Of a DNA stretch of 37,092 nt, positions 1-8,163 are shown piece after piece (the first letter of the stretch is position 1; every line of letters begins with the position of its first letter). The notes beneath the pieces were generated by a model. That model was not told the origin of the DNA and did not search any database. It saw nothing but the letters and a program-made list of their open reading frames with translations. The position numbers were made by a program, and so were the translations under genes. The DNA is taken from contig JASLZX010000012.1 in the NCBI GenBank assembly GCA_030754655.1, positions 1 through 37,092 of the forward strand, given 5' to 3'. The DNA is from UBA8886 sp002731655 (GTDB taxonomy: Archaea > Thermoplasmatota > Poseidoniia > MGIII > CG-Epi1).

Positions 1-454
1 GCTCCGAGATTCGCTTATTGGTGAGGTCGGTCTTCCTGACCTTGACAGATATATCACTGATAAACTCCGGGATAGGTCCCGACATCTTCCCCGTCAAGGT
101 AAACCGCAGGAACTGCTTGACCCCGGTCAGTGTCAGGTTAATCGAGGATGGCTGGAATCCGCGTTCTTCCCGTAGAAACTTCAGGAATTTGGTGATGTTG
201 CTCCTCGTAAGACCCTCATAGGTCAGACCACTGTCCGGTCCAGCCCAGTGGCACAGGAACTGCTCGAAGTTTCTGATTGCAAGATGGTAGCACCGCAAGG
301 TATCCTTGCTCAAGTTATTCTCTCGCTTTGCATCCAGAAACTGTGCCATTACGGCAGCTCTCTGGGGGTCGGCCGCAACGGCCTCTCCGGTCTCGTGGTG
401 CGTCCAGACGAACTGGGACTGGCTCTTTTCAGCTACAGCTTGTAAAGGTGGCAT
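1..454 (-). CDS. Tyrosine recombinase/integrase, N-terminal part (truncated by window edge)
   Basis: About 151 codons read on the minus strand from ATG at 454 to the window edge without a stop. The visible part has a leader of about 35 residues, then a segment like the N-terminal core-binding (SAM-like) domain of XerC/XerD-type recombinases: 'MAQFLDAKRENNLSKDTLRCY', then 'NFEQFLCHW', 'TRSNITKFLKFLREERG' and 'SSINLTLTGVKQFLRF'. These match the usual pattern of a helix with a conserved T..Y, a 'first..fl' stretch and a helix that ends before the catalytic domain. The catalytic R-H-R-Y residues would lie outside the window, so activity cannot be judged. A CTTTAAGTAC box lies at 482-491. Base composition is less GC-rich than the neighbouring polymerase gene, as expected of a mobile or accessory region. 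It is divergent from polC. The domain call rests on pattern similarity only. Confidence 0.72.
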   Translation of the reverse strand, partial: MPPLQAVAEKSQSQFVWTHHETGEAVAADPQRAAVMAQFLDAKRENNLSKDTLRCYHLAIRNFEQFLCHWAGPDSGLTYEGLTRSNITKFLKFLREERGFQPSSINLTLTGVKQFLRFTLTGKMSGPIPEFISDISVKVRKTDLTNKRISE

Positions 455-559
455 ATGGCATCGTACAGTTATAGACGAGGGGTACTTAAAGTCTAAATAG
501 GGTTAAAGAAATATTTGTTTCTGGCGCATAGCGCTTAAGCCGCGGCGGGATGGGACTGT
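455..559. promoter_or_regulatory. Divergent intergenic region between integrase and polC
   Basis: AT-rich spacer of 105 bp. TATA-like boxes are CTTTAAGTAC (minus strand, 482-491, about 32 nt from the integrase ATG) and CTTAAG at 534-539 (plus strand, about 24 nt before the polC GTG). The second is weak. No Shine-Dalgarno sequence is seen before either start. Confidence 0.4.
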
Positions 560-3500
560 GTGGCAGCCGTCGCGTCGCCGGTAATGGAGGCCTACTTCGA
601 AGCGCTGGAGGCGGGCGCCGACGCGTGCTACGAGCTGGTGGGGCGCGCCCGCAAGGCGGGCTACGATCTCGAGGATGAAGCTGAAATCCCGCGGGCACGC
701 GACCTCGCCGAGCGGGTCGAGGCGCAGGTCGGCCCGGAGGGTATCGCACCGCGCATCCGCGAGGTGATTGCGAAGCATGATCGGCAGACTGCGGCGCTGT
801 TGGTGGCGCGCGAGCTCGCCGGCGAACTGCGCGACGAGCTGGGGGTCGAGAAAGCGCTCGAGCAGGCGGTGCGCACCTCGCTCTCAATCCTCACCGAAGG
901 CGTGCTGGTCGCGCCGACCGAGGGGGTGGTGCGCGTCGCGACAATGGAGAACCACAACTCGACCCGCTGCGCCGCCATCTACTACGCCGGCCCGATTCGC
1001 GCCGCCGGCGGCACTGCGCAGGCGCTTTCGGTGCTGATAGCGGACGTGGTGCGGCGCGAGCTGGGGCTCGACGCCTACATCCCCACGCCGGCCGAGGTCG
1101 AGCGCTACAAGGAGGAAATCCCGCTCTACAAGCGCGCAGTCAACCTGCAATACCTCCCGTCGGGCGACGAGATTGACGCAATTGTGCGCGCTTGCCCGGT
1201 CTGCATCACCGGCGAGCCGACCGAGCGCCTCGAGGTAGCGGGCAACCGCGACCTGCCGCGCGTCGAGACCAACCGGTTGCGCGGCGGCGCGGCGCTGGTA
1301 ATCGCCGAGGGGCTCTGCCTCAAGGCGGCCAAGGTGCTCAAGCATGTCGAGCGCCTCGAGATTGGCGGCTGGGATTTCCTGCGCTCGTATGCCGAGCGGA
1401 AGCAGGAACAAGCGGGCGCGGGCGAATACAAGTATCTCAAGGACGTTCTCGTCGGCCGCCCGATTTTCGCGTTCCCGGACCGCCCGGGTGGCTTCCGCCT
1501 GCGCTACGGCCGCACGCGGCTTACGGGCCTCGCGGCGGTCGCGCTGAATCCGGCGACGATGGTCGCGCTTGACAGCTTCACGGCCATCGGTACCCAGCTC
1601 AAAATCCAGCTTCCTGGCAAGGCGGCGGCGATCACGCCATGCGACTCCATCGAGGGGCCGCTGGTGCTGCTCGACGACGGCAGCTGCGTCCGCCTTTCCA
1701 GCCGCGACGCGGCGGAGACGGTCGCGCCTCGCATCCGCGAAATCATTGACGTGGGTGAAGTGCTGATTCCGCCGGGGGAGTTCCTCGAGAACAACCACGT
1801 GCTGGTGCCGGGCGGCTGGTGCGTCGAGTGGTGGGAAGCCGAATTGGGCGCAGCCGGCGGTAAATCGCCGGATGGGGAACCAGACTTCGCCGCGGCGCTC
1901 GCGCTTTCGCAGCAGTACAGCGTCCCGCTCCACCCCGCGCACACCTTCCTGTGGCACGACCTCAGCCTCGACGAGCTGGCGCAGTTGCGTCAGCTCGCAG
2001 CCGACGGTAGCCGGGACGGAGACGACTTCCTCTTCCCAGCGGCGGCGCAGCCACTGTTGCTGACGCTGGGCGTCCCGTTCGCGCCCGCTGGCGATGCGTT
2101 GCGCGTCGGCCTCGAGGCCGACACGCTACTCCACTGCCTCGGCGACGCGGACGCCGGAGGCGATGACGTGCTGGCGCAGGTCTCCGCCACTGCCGGCGTC
2201 GAAATCCGCGCCCGCGCCCCGACGCGACTTGGCGCCAGCATGGGTCGTCCCGAGAAGGCGGACGTGCGCTGCATGAAGCCGCCGCCGCACGTGCTCTTCC
2301 CCGTCGGGCCGGCGGGCGGCCCGCAGCGGATGCTCAACAAGGCGCTGGAATCGCAGCCGTCACAGAGCCAGCTGGGCCGCCCTGGCAAGGGGGTCGAGCT
2401 GGAGGCGGAGCTGCGCTACTGCCGCAAGTGCAGCACCGAGACGGTTGCGGTCCACCATTGTGGCCAGCGGACGGTGGTGAAAGAGCAGGCGAAGCGCCGG
2501 GAGGTGGATCTGCGCGCCGAGGTCGCGGCGGCGCAGCGCAACGCCGGAATCGGCGTGCTGCCTCCGGTGAAGGGCGTCCGCTCGATGATGTCCGCCAGCC
2601 GTACCCCCGAGGCGCTGGAGAAGGGGCTGCTGCGCGCGCGCTACGACCTCCGGGTGTTCAAGGACGGGACGCTGCGCTACGACATGATGAACCTGCCGCT
2701 GACCCACTTCCGTCCGGTCGAAATCGGCCTCAGCGTCGAGAAGGCGCGCGAACTGGGGTATACGCAGGATATCGACGGCGTGGAGTTGCGCGACACCACC
2801 CAGCTGCTCGAAATGCGAGTGCAGGACCTCATAATCTCGCGCCGCGCCAGCGACTGGTTGCTGGGGGTCGCCCGCTTCGTCGATGATGAGCTGAAGCAGC
2901 TCTACGGCTGCGACCGCTTTTACAAACTGCCGGACGCGGCGCAGCCGGAGGACCTTATCGGCCAGCTGCTTATCTGCCTCAGCCCGCACACCTCGGCCGG
3001 GGTGCTGGCGCGGCTTATCGGCTTCACCCACGCCAAAGTGCAGTATGCGCACCCGTTCATGCACGCTGCCAAGCGGCGCAACTGCGACGGCGACGAGGAT
3101 TCGGTGATGCTGCTGCTCGATGGACTGCTCAACTACTCCGATTTTTTCCTCCCGACAACGCGCGGGGGAACGATGGATATTCCGCGCGTGCTGAGCACCC
3201 GCATTGACCCGACCGAGATTGATAATGAGGCGCACAACATCGACCTCGAATCGCAGCTGCCGCTCGAATTCTACCAGGCTGCTACCCGTGGCGCCCATCC
3301 CTCCACGCTGGGCGAGCATCTCGACATGGTCTCCGACCGGCTGGAAACTCCGGCCCAGTACCATGATTTCGGCTTTACCCATTCCACCAGTGACCTGAAC
3401 GACGGGCCGCACGAATCGCGCTACGTCGTGCTGGGAACGATGCTGGAGAAGTCGCAGGCGACCCTCGAGCTGGCGCAGCGGCTCCGCGCTTCCGACGCTA

Positions 3501-3835
3501 CGTATGTCGCCGAGCAGACTATCGAGAAGCACCTAATGCGTGACCTTATCGGCAACCTGCGCGCCTTCGCGACACAGGGGGTGCGCTGCAAGAAGTGCAC
3601 TACCAAGTACCGGCGGCCGCCGCTGCGCGAGACATGCCCGAAGTGTGGTGGTGGGCTGCTGCTCAACATTTCGCGCGCCTCGGTCTCGAAGTACCGCATC
3701 ATGGCGCATGAAATGGCGCAGCGCTACGAGGCGCGGCCGTTCCTCAAGCAGCGGCTGGAGCTGATATTCCAGTCAATCGAGGACACGCTGGAGAACGAGG
3801 AAATCCAGCAGACTAGCCTCGGGGCGTTCATGTGA
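560..3835 (+). CDS. polC: DNA polymerase D (family D) large subunit DP2
   Basis: Catalytic large subunit of PolD, the replicative polymerase found in euryarchaea and several other archaeal lineages. It works with the DP1 exonuclease subunit, which is not in this window. The protein is 1091 aa, a normal length without an intein. Recognisable blocks are 'STRCAAIYYAGPIRAAGGTA' near residue 135, a central zinc finger starting CRKC at 621-624, and the metal-binding motif NCDGDED at 841-847. In that motif D843 and D845 match the two catalytic aspartates of Pyrococcus DP2. A C-terminal zinc ribbon has CKKC at 1010-1013 and CPKC at 1026-1029. The last eight residues, QTSLGAFM, look like a PCNA-interacting (PIP) box. 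The start is GTG at 560; an in-frame ATG at 584 is the alternative. The stop overlaps the biotin ligase start (ATGTGA), so the two are probably co-transcribed. Confidence 0.96.
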   Translation: MAAVASPVMEAYFEALEAGADACYELVGRARKAGYDLEDEAEIPRARDLAERVEAQVGPEGIAPRIREVIAKHDRQTAALLVARELAGELRDELGVEKALEQAVRTSLSILTEGVLVAPTEGVVRVATMENHNSTRCAAIYYAGPIRAAGGTAQALSVLIADVVRRELGLDAYIPTPAEVERYKEEIPLYKRAVNLQYLPSGDEIDAIVRACPVCITGEPTERLEVAGNRDLPRVETNRLRGGAALVIAEGLCLKAAKVLKHVERLEIGGWDFLRSYAERKQEQAGAGEYKYLKDVLVGRPIFAFPDRPGGFRLRYGRTRLTGLAAVALNPATMVALDSFTAIGTQLKIQLPGKAAAITPCDSIEGPLVLLDDGSCVRLSSRDAAETVAPRIREIIDVGEVLIPPGEFLENNHVLVPGGWCVEWWEAELGAAGGKSPDGEPDFAAALALSQQYSVPLHPAHTFLWHDLSLDELAQLRQLAADGSRDGDDFLFPAAAQPLLLTLGVPFAPAGDALRVGLEADTLLHCLGDADAGGDDVLAQVSATAGVEIRARAPTRLGASMGRPEKADVRCMKPPPHVLFPVGPAGGPQRMLNKALESQPSQSQLGRPGKGVELEAELRYCRKCSTETVAVHHCGQRTVVKEQAKRREVDLRAEVAAAQRNAGIGVLPPVKGVRSMMSASRTPEALEKGLLRARYDLRVFKDGTLRYDMMNLPLTHFRPVEIGLSVEKARELGYTQDIDGVELRDTTQLLEMRVQDLIISRRASDWLLGVARFVDDELKQLYGCDRFYKLPDAAQPEDLIGQLLICLSPHTSAGVLARLIGFTHAKVQYAHPFMHAAKRRNCDGDEDSVMLLLDGLLNYSDFFLPTTRGGTMDIPRVLSTRIDPTEIDNEAHNIDLESQLPLEFYQAATRGAHPSTLGEHLDMVSDRLETPAQYHDFGFTHSTSDLNDGPHESRYVVLGTMLEKSQATLELAQRLRASDATYVAEQTIEKHLMRDLIGNLRAFATQGVRCKKCTTKYRRPPLRETCPKCGGGLLLNISRASVSKYRIMAHEMAQRYEARPFLKQRLELIFQSIEDTLENEEIQQTSLGAFM

Positions 3836-4491
3836 TTTACTGGCTGGAGAGCGTCGATTCGACCAACCGCTGTCTGTTTGCACGGCGGCTGCCGCGCTGG
3901 GACGCACTGGTTGCGCGCGAGCAGACGGAGGGCCGCGGTCGCCGCGGCCGCAGCTGGGAATCGCCTGTCGGGGGACTTTACATGTCGGTCGTCGTGGAAA
4001 ACGACTCGCTCCTGCCGCTTCGCGCCGGCCTCGCGGCGCGCGATGCATTGCAGCCACATTGCTCCGAACGTATCGGGTTGAAATGGCCCAACGACCTGCT
4101 CTGCGTGAGCGGCAAGCTGGGCGGCATCCTGTGCGAAATCGATGGAGAATTGGCAGTGGCCGGCATTGGCCTCAACCTTGCGGGTGAGCCGCCGATAGAG
4201 GGCGCAACGACGCTCGAGGCGGCGGGCGGCAGCCTGCCACCCGCCGCCGACTGGCAGGTGCGGCTGGAGCCGCTCGCGACCGCCATCATCGCGCGACTGC
4301 GCGAGCTGGTGCGGTTGCCCGCGCCGGAGTTCCTGGCGCACTATCGTGTCCACGAGCAGCTGCTGGGGCAGCCGGTCGCATGGGAAGGTGGCCGCGGCAC
4401 CGCGCTCGCGGTCGGCACCGACGGCGCGTTGGAGGTGCGCACCGCCGATGGGACCGAGCGGCTCCACGCGGGCGAGGTGAGCCTTGCCTGA
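3832..4491 (+). CDS. birA: Biotin--[acetyl-CoA-carboxylase] ligase, BirA catalytic type
   Basis: Activates biotin with ATP and attaches it to the lysine of a biotin carboxyl carrier protein. It has 219 aa and lacks the N-terminal DNA-binding domain of bacterial BirA repressors, so it should be a pure ligase. Visible motifs are the biotinyl-AMP loop GRGRRGRSW at about 34-42, GGLYMS at 47-52, KWPNDLL at 84-90 and GKLGGILCE at 94-102, all in family order. The start is GTG at 3832, overlapping the polC stop by 4 bp. The 3' end overlaps the M20 hydrolase by 8 bp. The carboxylase substrate is not in the window, and the operon with a polymerase subunit suggests shared expression rather than shared function. 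Confidence 0.93.
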   Translation: MIYWLESVDSTNRCLFARRLPRWDALVAREQTEGRGRRGRSWESPVGGLYMSVVVENDSLLPLRAGLAARDALQPHCSERIGLKWPNDLLCVSGKLGGILCEIDGELAVAGIGLNLAGEPPIEGATTLEAAGGSLPPAADWQVRLEPLATAIIARLRELVRLPAPEFLAHYRVHEQLLGQPVAWEGGRGTALAVGTDGALEVRTADGTERLHAGEVSLA

Positions 4492-5509
4492 ACTAGAACG
4501 GCTGCTCGAACAGCTCATCGCGATTCCATCGGTGATGGGCGACGAAACTACCAAAGCGAAGTTCCTTGCCGACTACCTTTCCGACTGGGAACCGGAGCTA
4601 CAGCCGGTCGTCGACGGCACGGTGAATCTCTGGTGCCACGCCCCCGGCGCCGGCGTCCCGGTCCTGCTCTGCGCGCACCTCGACACGGTACCGCCCGCCC
4701 CCGGATGGGAGGCGCCGCACGCACCCCGTCGCGAGGGTGGCAACCTTGTCGGCCTCGGCGCAGTCGACATGCAGGCGGGGCTCGCGATTGCGGTCGAAAC
4801 GTTCCGCGCCTGTGCCGGCGAGAGCGGCCGCCGGCCGCTCTCGCTACTGCTGACCTGTGACGAGGAGGGGTGGTGCCGCGGTATCAACGCGGCGCTGCCG
4901 CGACTACGCAAACTGGCGCCGGAACTGGTGCTGGTGCCGGAGCCGAGCGGTGAGCGGGTCGTGCTCTCGGCGCCTGGCCGGGCGGTGTTCCGGCTGGAGC
5001 TCGAGACTGAGGGCGGCCACGCGACGCGTGAGGGGGAGAGCGCGCTGGCCCGTATGGCTGAAATCGTGCTCGAAATCGAGGCGATGCAGGTTCGGGGAAG
5101 CCAAATCGTGCTGGAGTTCGTGTCGCGCGCGCGCGGGCTGAGCCACCCGCAGGACGCGTTGCTGGTCGTTGACCGCCACCTCGTGCCGGGCGAATCGCGT
5201 GACGCCGCCCGCGAAGCGCTGGTGCAGCTCGACCCGCAGCTGGCGGTCGCGGAAGCCGAGCGGCCGACGCCGCCGCCCGAAGCGTACGCGACCGAGCGTA
5301 CGCCGTCGGTCGAGCGGCTGCTCGCGCTGAGCGGTCACCCGCCCGGCGATATGTCGTCGGTCGGCGATTTCAACTTCCTCGCCACTGTCGCGCCGACCGC
5401 CATTCTCGGTCCCGAAGGCGGCAACCTGCACGCGCCGGAGGAGTGGGTTTCGCTGGCATCGGTGCGGAGGGTTTACGAAACATATCTGCGGTTCCTGCGC
5501 GAAGGTTAA
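4484..5509 (+). CDS. M20-family metallohydrolase (ArgE/DapE/LysK-like)
   Basis: Zinc-dependent amidohydrolase of 341 aa. Metal and catalytic residues are in family order: AHLDTVPP (H65, D67), VGLGAVDMQ (D95), TCDEEG (E127/E128), VPEPSG (E153) and the late His in GGNLHAPEEW (H316). A short dimerisation domain with GGHATREG lies in the middle. Family members deacylate N-acetylornithine, N-succinyl-diaminopimelate or LysW-linked lysine/ornithine, or cleave dipeptides. The sequence alone does not decide the substrate. At 341 aa it is shorter than typical bacterial DapE/ArgE (about 375-380) and nearer the LysK subgroup. The start is TTG at 4484, chosen for its 8-bp overlap with birA; an in-frame ATG 16 codons later is possible. 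Confidence 0.85.
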   Translation: MPELERLLEQLIAIPSVMGDETTKAKFLADYLSDWEPELQPVVDGTVNLWCHAPGAGVPVLLCAHLDTVPPAPGWEAPHAPRREGGNLVGLGAVDMQAGLAIAVETFRACAGESGRRPLSLLLTCDEEGWCRGINAALPRLRKLAPELVLVPEPSGERVVLSAPGRAVFRLELETEGGHATREGESALARMAEIVLEIEAMQVRGSQIVLEFVSRARGLSHPQDALLVVDRHLVPGESRDAAREALVQLDPQLAVAEAERPTPPPEAYATERTPSVERLLALSGHPPGDMSSVGDFNFLATVAPTAILGPEGGNLHAPEEWVSLASVRRVYETYLRFLREG

Positions 5510-5552
5510 GGGAGCCGCCGCAGGCGCTAAAATCCCCCGCCGTTCGCGGCGC

Positions 5553-6287
5553 GTGAACCTGAAGCTGGTGCTGGCGATGGCGCTGCTGCTGCCGCTGGCG
5601 GGCTGCCTGCATGACTCGCAGCTGAGTCTGTTCGACTGCGACCCCGCGACGGGGGCGTGCCGCTACGAAATCCTGCGCGGTGACCCGTACGGCGAGCTGC
5701 TGCTCGAAATCAGCTACGTCGAGGGCAACGCCCCCGACAGCGGTGCGCTCGACCTGCTGGAGCAGCGCATCTCGGAGACGACCGGGAAGTCGGCGGTCTC
5801 CATCCAGCAGCACGCGTTCAGCAGCGACGACGACTCCTACACGCTCGATGAGGTCGTCGCGCTCGAGGAGCGCGAGCGGACGCGCCACAAGGGGGACGGT
5901 ACGTTCGTCATCCACCTGCTCTACCTGAACGGCGAATACGCCGATAATCCTGACGCGCTGGGCGTCGCCTATCGCGGCTCATCCATCGTCATCTTCAAGG
6001 AGCAGGTCGAGGACGCCGCGTTCCTGTTCGTCTCGGCGCAGGATATCGAGAAGGCGGTGCTGGTCCACGAATACGGCCATCTCGTCGCGCTGGTCAACAT
6101 CGGCTACACGTCGTCGCATGACCACGAGGACGCCGACCATCCCGGTCATTCGAGCAACGAGGATTCAGTAATGTACTGGGCCGTGGAATCGGTCGACCTG
6201 GGAACGCAGCTGGCAGGCGAGCCGCCCAACCAGTTCGATAGCGACGACCTCGATGACTTGCGCCGCATGCGCGAAGGCAAGTTGTGA
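5553..6287 (+). CDS. Putative lipoprotein zinc metallopeptidase
   Basis: A 244-aa protein with an N-terminal hydrophobic signal and lipobox LAGC (C18), so it is probably exported and lipid-anchored on the outer face of the membrane. Residues 172-176 are HEYGH, an HExxH zinc motif, within VHEYGHLVALVN. A His/Asp-rich stretch follows (HDHEDADHPGH, 189-199), and SVMYWA at 206-210 looks like a Met-turn. This layout resembles archaeal archaemetzincin/matrixin-like proteases in which the third zinc ligand lies in the His-rich loop. The substrate is unknown. The start is GTG at 5553. A weak TATA-like CTAAAAT at 5527-5533 lies about 23 nt upstream. It overlaps the VanZ-like gene by 4 bp (GTGA). Confidence 0.75.
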   Translation: MNLKLVLAMALLLPLAGCLHDSQLSLFDCDPATGACRYEILRGDPYGELLLEISYVEGNAPDSGALDLLEQRISETTGKSAVSIQQHAFSSDDDSYTLDEVVALEERERTRHKGDGTFVIHLLYLNGEYADNPDALGVAYRGSSIVIFKEQVEDAAFLFVSAQDIEKAVLVHEYGHLVALVNIGYTSSHDHEDADHPGHSSNEDSVMYWAVESVDLGTQLAGEPPNQFDSDDLDDLRRMREGKL

Positions 6288-6643
6288 CCCCTCGACTGGC
6301 GTGGGCGCTCGCGCTGGGCTGGATGGCGCTGATTACCCTGTTAAGCCACCAGTCGGCCGTCGCTGGCCCGGCGTCCGCGAGCGGGCTACCGCTGGCTGAC
6401 AAGCTGGACCATTTGGCGGAGTTCACGCTGCTCGGTGCGCTGCTGCGGAACGCGGTCGCGCGCTACAACCCGCTGCCGGTCGTCACGCCGGTGCTCTTCG
6501 TGCTCGCGCTTGGCGCCAGCTACGGCGCGCTCGATGAGCTGCACCAGTCGCTGGTGCCGGGACGCAGCGCAGAGCTGGGCGATTGGCTGGCCGATACGGT
6601 GGGCGTCGCGCTCGGCAGCGTTGCTTTCAGTCGTTACGAATAG
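6284..6643 (+). CDS. VanZ-like family membrane protein
   Basis: A small protein of 119 aa with four predicted hydrophobic segments (about 7-26, 44-58, 68-87, 103-115). It carries the VanZ-like signature: a first helix ending in LSHQS, then DKLDHLAEFTLLGAL, and later GALDELHQSLVPGRSAELGDWLADTVG. VanZ relatives are widespread in bacteria and archaea. Apart from teicoplanin resistance for VanZ itself their role is unknown, and resistance should not be inferred here. The start is GTG at 6284, overlapping the stop of the lipoprotein protease (TTGTGA), so the two are translationally coupled. The 3' end overlaps the convergent lysS gene by 10 bp. Confidence 0.85.
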   Translation: MTPRLAWALALGWMALITLLSHQSAVAGPASASGLPLADKLDHLAEFTLLGALLRNAVARYNPLPVVTPVLFVLALGASYGALDELHQSLVPGRSAELGDWLADTVGVALGSVAFSRYE

Positions 6644-8163
6644 CTGCGCAGCCGCGCGACGACCCACTTGCGGTCGAGCGTCGCGAGGAAGAAGCCCAGC
6701 CGCGGCCCGCGCGACTGGCCGAGCAGCGTGCGGTAAACCAGTTTGAAGAGTGCCTTCGCCGGGAGGCCGTTCGCTTCCTGCGCTGTGTAGAATAGGTCGT
6801 GCAGCGGCTGGGGCTGCCACTCCGCTTCCGCGAGCAGCCCTGCCAGCGTGGCGAGCGCATCGCGCTCGCCACGGTCGAGCTCGAGCTGCGGCGGCCGCTC
6901 CTGCAGCGTGAAGCGCACCGCGTCGGGCGCCGGGCCGGCGAGCCAGTTTTCAAGGCAACTCAGCCGTCGCGCCAGCCAGTCACGGTCGGCGGCGGAGACG
7001 TCGCCCAGTTCGCCTGTCTGCTGCAACGTCTCGACAACGCCGTCAAGCCCGGGGCGCGACTGGGCGAGGGTCACGAGGTGGCGATACGGCACCGCCGGTA
7101 GCGCTTCTGGAATCTCCGCGACCTGCGACAGCTCCCATGCGCGGGTGTAGTCGTTTCTGTCATCGCTGGTGTCGCCGGCGAAGCGCGCCTGCCCGGCGCG
7201 GTCGTAGTCGTCGACCAGGTTCAGCACCCCCAGCCCGGGGTCGAAGTCGATGTGCCGCTGCGGCTGTGGCTTCAGCACCAGCCAGCGCAGCGCTTCGGGC
7301 GGGGCGATGCGCAGCATTTCGGCGGCAGAGACGGCCACGCCGGTCGAGGAGTGCATCGCTCCGGCGCCCTTGAGGTGAATCCACTCGTAAACGAGGTGGT
7401 CGGGGGCGCTGCCGCCGTAGATGGCTTCGATTATCTCGCGACCGGTATCAAAACTACCGCCGCGGGTGGCGTGGTCCTTGCCGAACGCTTCGAAGGTGAC
7501 GCCGAGCCAGCTCCACTTGGCGGGCCAGTCAAGTCGCCATGGCAGCTTCCCTTCGCCCGCGGAGAGGTCGTTGACCACAGTCTCGCCCGCTTCGTTCTCG
7601 AACTCGAGTGTGGGCCATTTGCACTTTGTGACACGGCCGTTGACCAGCCGCCCGTCACTGTCGCGGCAGGTCCACGGAAACCAGTCGCGCGGCAGCTGCC
7701 GCCCGCTGACGCGCTCGAGGATTTCGCGTGCCCGCGCCGCGTTCTCGACTGCGGCGCGGGTGCAGTCTGCGAATCGGCCTTCGCGGTAGGCGGCGTGGTT
7801 GTCAACCACCCGCGGCGCGACTCCTACCGCGCGCAGCGCTTCGAAAAACGGCTTTAGGAAGTAGTCAGCGTAGCTGCCGCCCCCTTCCGGGGCGGGAATT
7901 TCCGCCAGTGGATACCCGATCCATTCGGCATAGCTATCGTTGAGGAACGGGTAAACCTTACGCAGCGGGTCGGCTGTGTCCGCTACGTAGACCAGCTCCG
8001 CCTCGCCGCCCGCGTTGCGCACCGCTCGCGCCACCGCGTCCGCCGTCAGGATTTCGCGCATGCTGCCGACGTGGATTGGCCCCGACGGCGTGATTCCCGA
8101 CGAGATTACGTGGTGTTTCCCGCGCTCGAGCAGCCGCGCGGCGGCGACGTCCGCCCAGTGCAT
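6634..8163 (-). CDS. lysS: Lysyl-tRNA synthetase, class I
   Basis: Charges tRNA-Lys with lysine. This is the archaeal class I enzyme, unrelated to the class II LysRS of most bacteria. It has 509 aa, a typical length. The HIGH-equivalent is PSGPIHVG (26-33). AFGKDHATRGGSFDTG (227-242) is conserved in the class. The KMSKS-equivalent at 270-276 reads AMHSSTG, which lacks the usual lysines. The C-terminal part is helical (anticodon-binding region). ATG at 8163 directly follows the gfcR stop (TGAATG), so it is the second gene of a gfcR-lysS operon. No Shine-Dalgarno sequence is needed to explain this coupling. Confidence 0.95.
   Translation of the reverse strand: MHWADVAAARLLERGKHHVISSGITPSGPIHVGSMREILTADAVARAVRNAGGEAELVYVADTADPLRKVYPFLNDSYAEWIGYPLAEIPAPEGGGSYADYFLKPFFEALRAVGVAPRVVDNHAAYREGRFADCTRAAVENAARAREILERVSGRQLPRDWFPWTCRDSDGRLVNGRVTKCKWPTLEFENEAGETVVNDLSAGEGKLPWRLDWPAKWSWLGVTFEAFGKDHATRGGSFDTGREIIEAIYGGSAPDHLVYEWIHLKGAGAMHSSTGVAVSAAEMLRIAPPEALRWLVLKPQPQRHIDFDPGLGVLNLVDDYDRAGQARFAGDTSDDRNDYTRAWELSQVAEIPEALPAVPYRHLVTLAQSRPGLDGVVETLQQTGELGDVSAADRDWLARRLSCLENWLAGPAPDAVRFTLQERPPQLELDRGERDALATLAGLLAEAEWQPQPLHDLFYTAQEANGLPAKALFKLVYRTLLGQSRGPRLGFFLATLDRKWVVARLRSYS

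Noticed and set aside
884..1957. Long minus-strand open frame opposite polC
   Set aside because: Shadow of the polC gene; the plus-strand protein has clear PolD motifs throughout, and the opposite frame shows only Arg/Ala-rich low-complexity sequence typical of GC-rich antisense frames.
2360..3532. 390-codon minus-strand frame opposite the catalytic part of polC
   Set aside because: Overlaps the NCDGDED active site region; no recognisable domain in the antisense product.
6284..6643. Glycopeptide resistance gene
   Set aside because: VanZ-like proteins are common in organisms without peptidoglycan or resistance; no other van gene is present.
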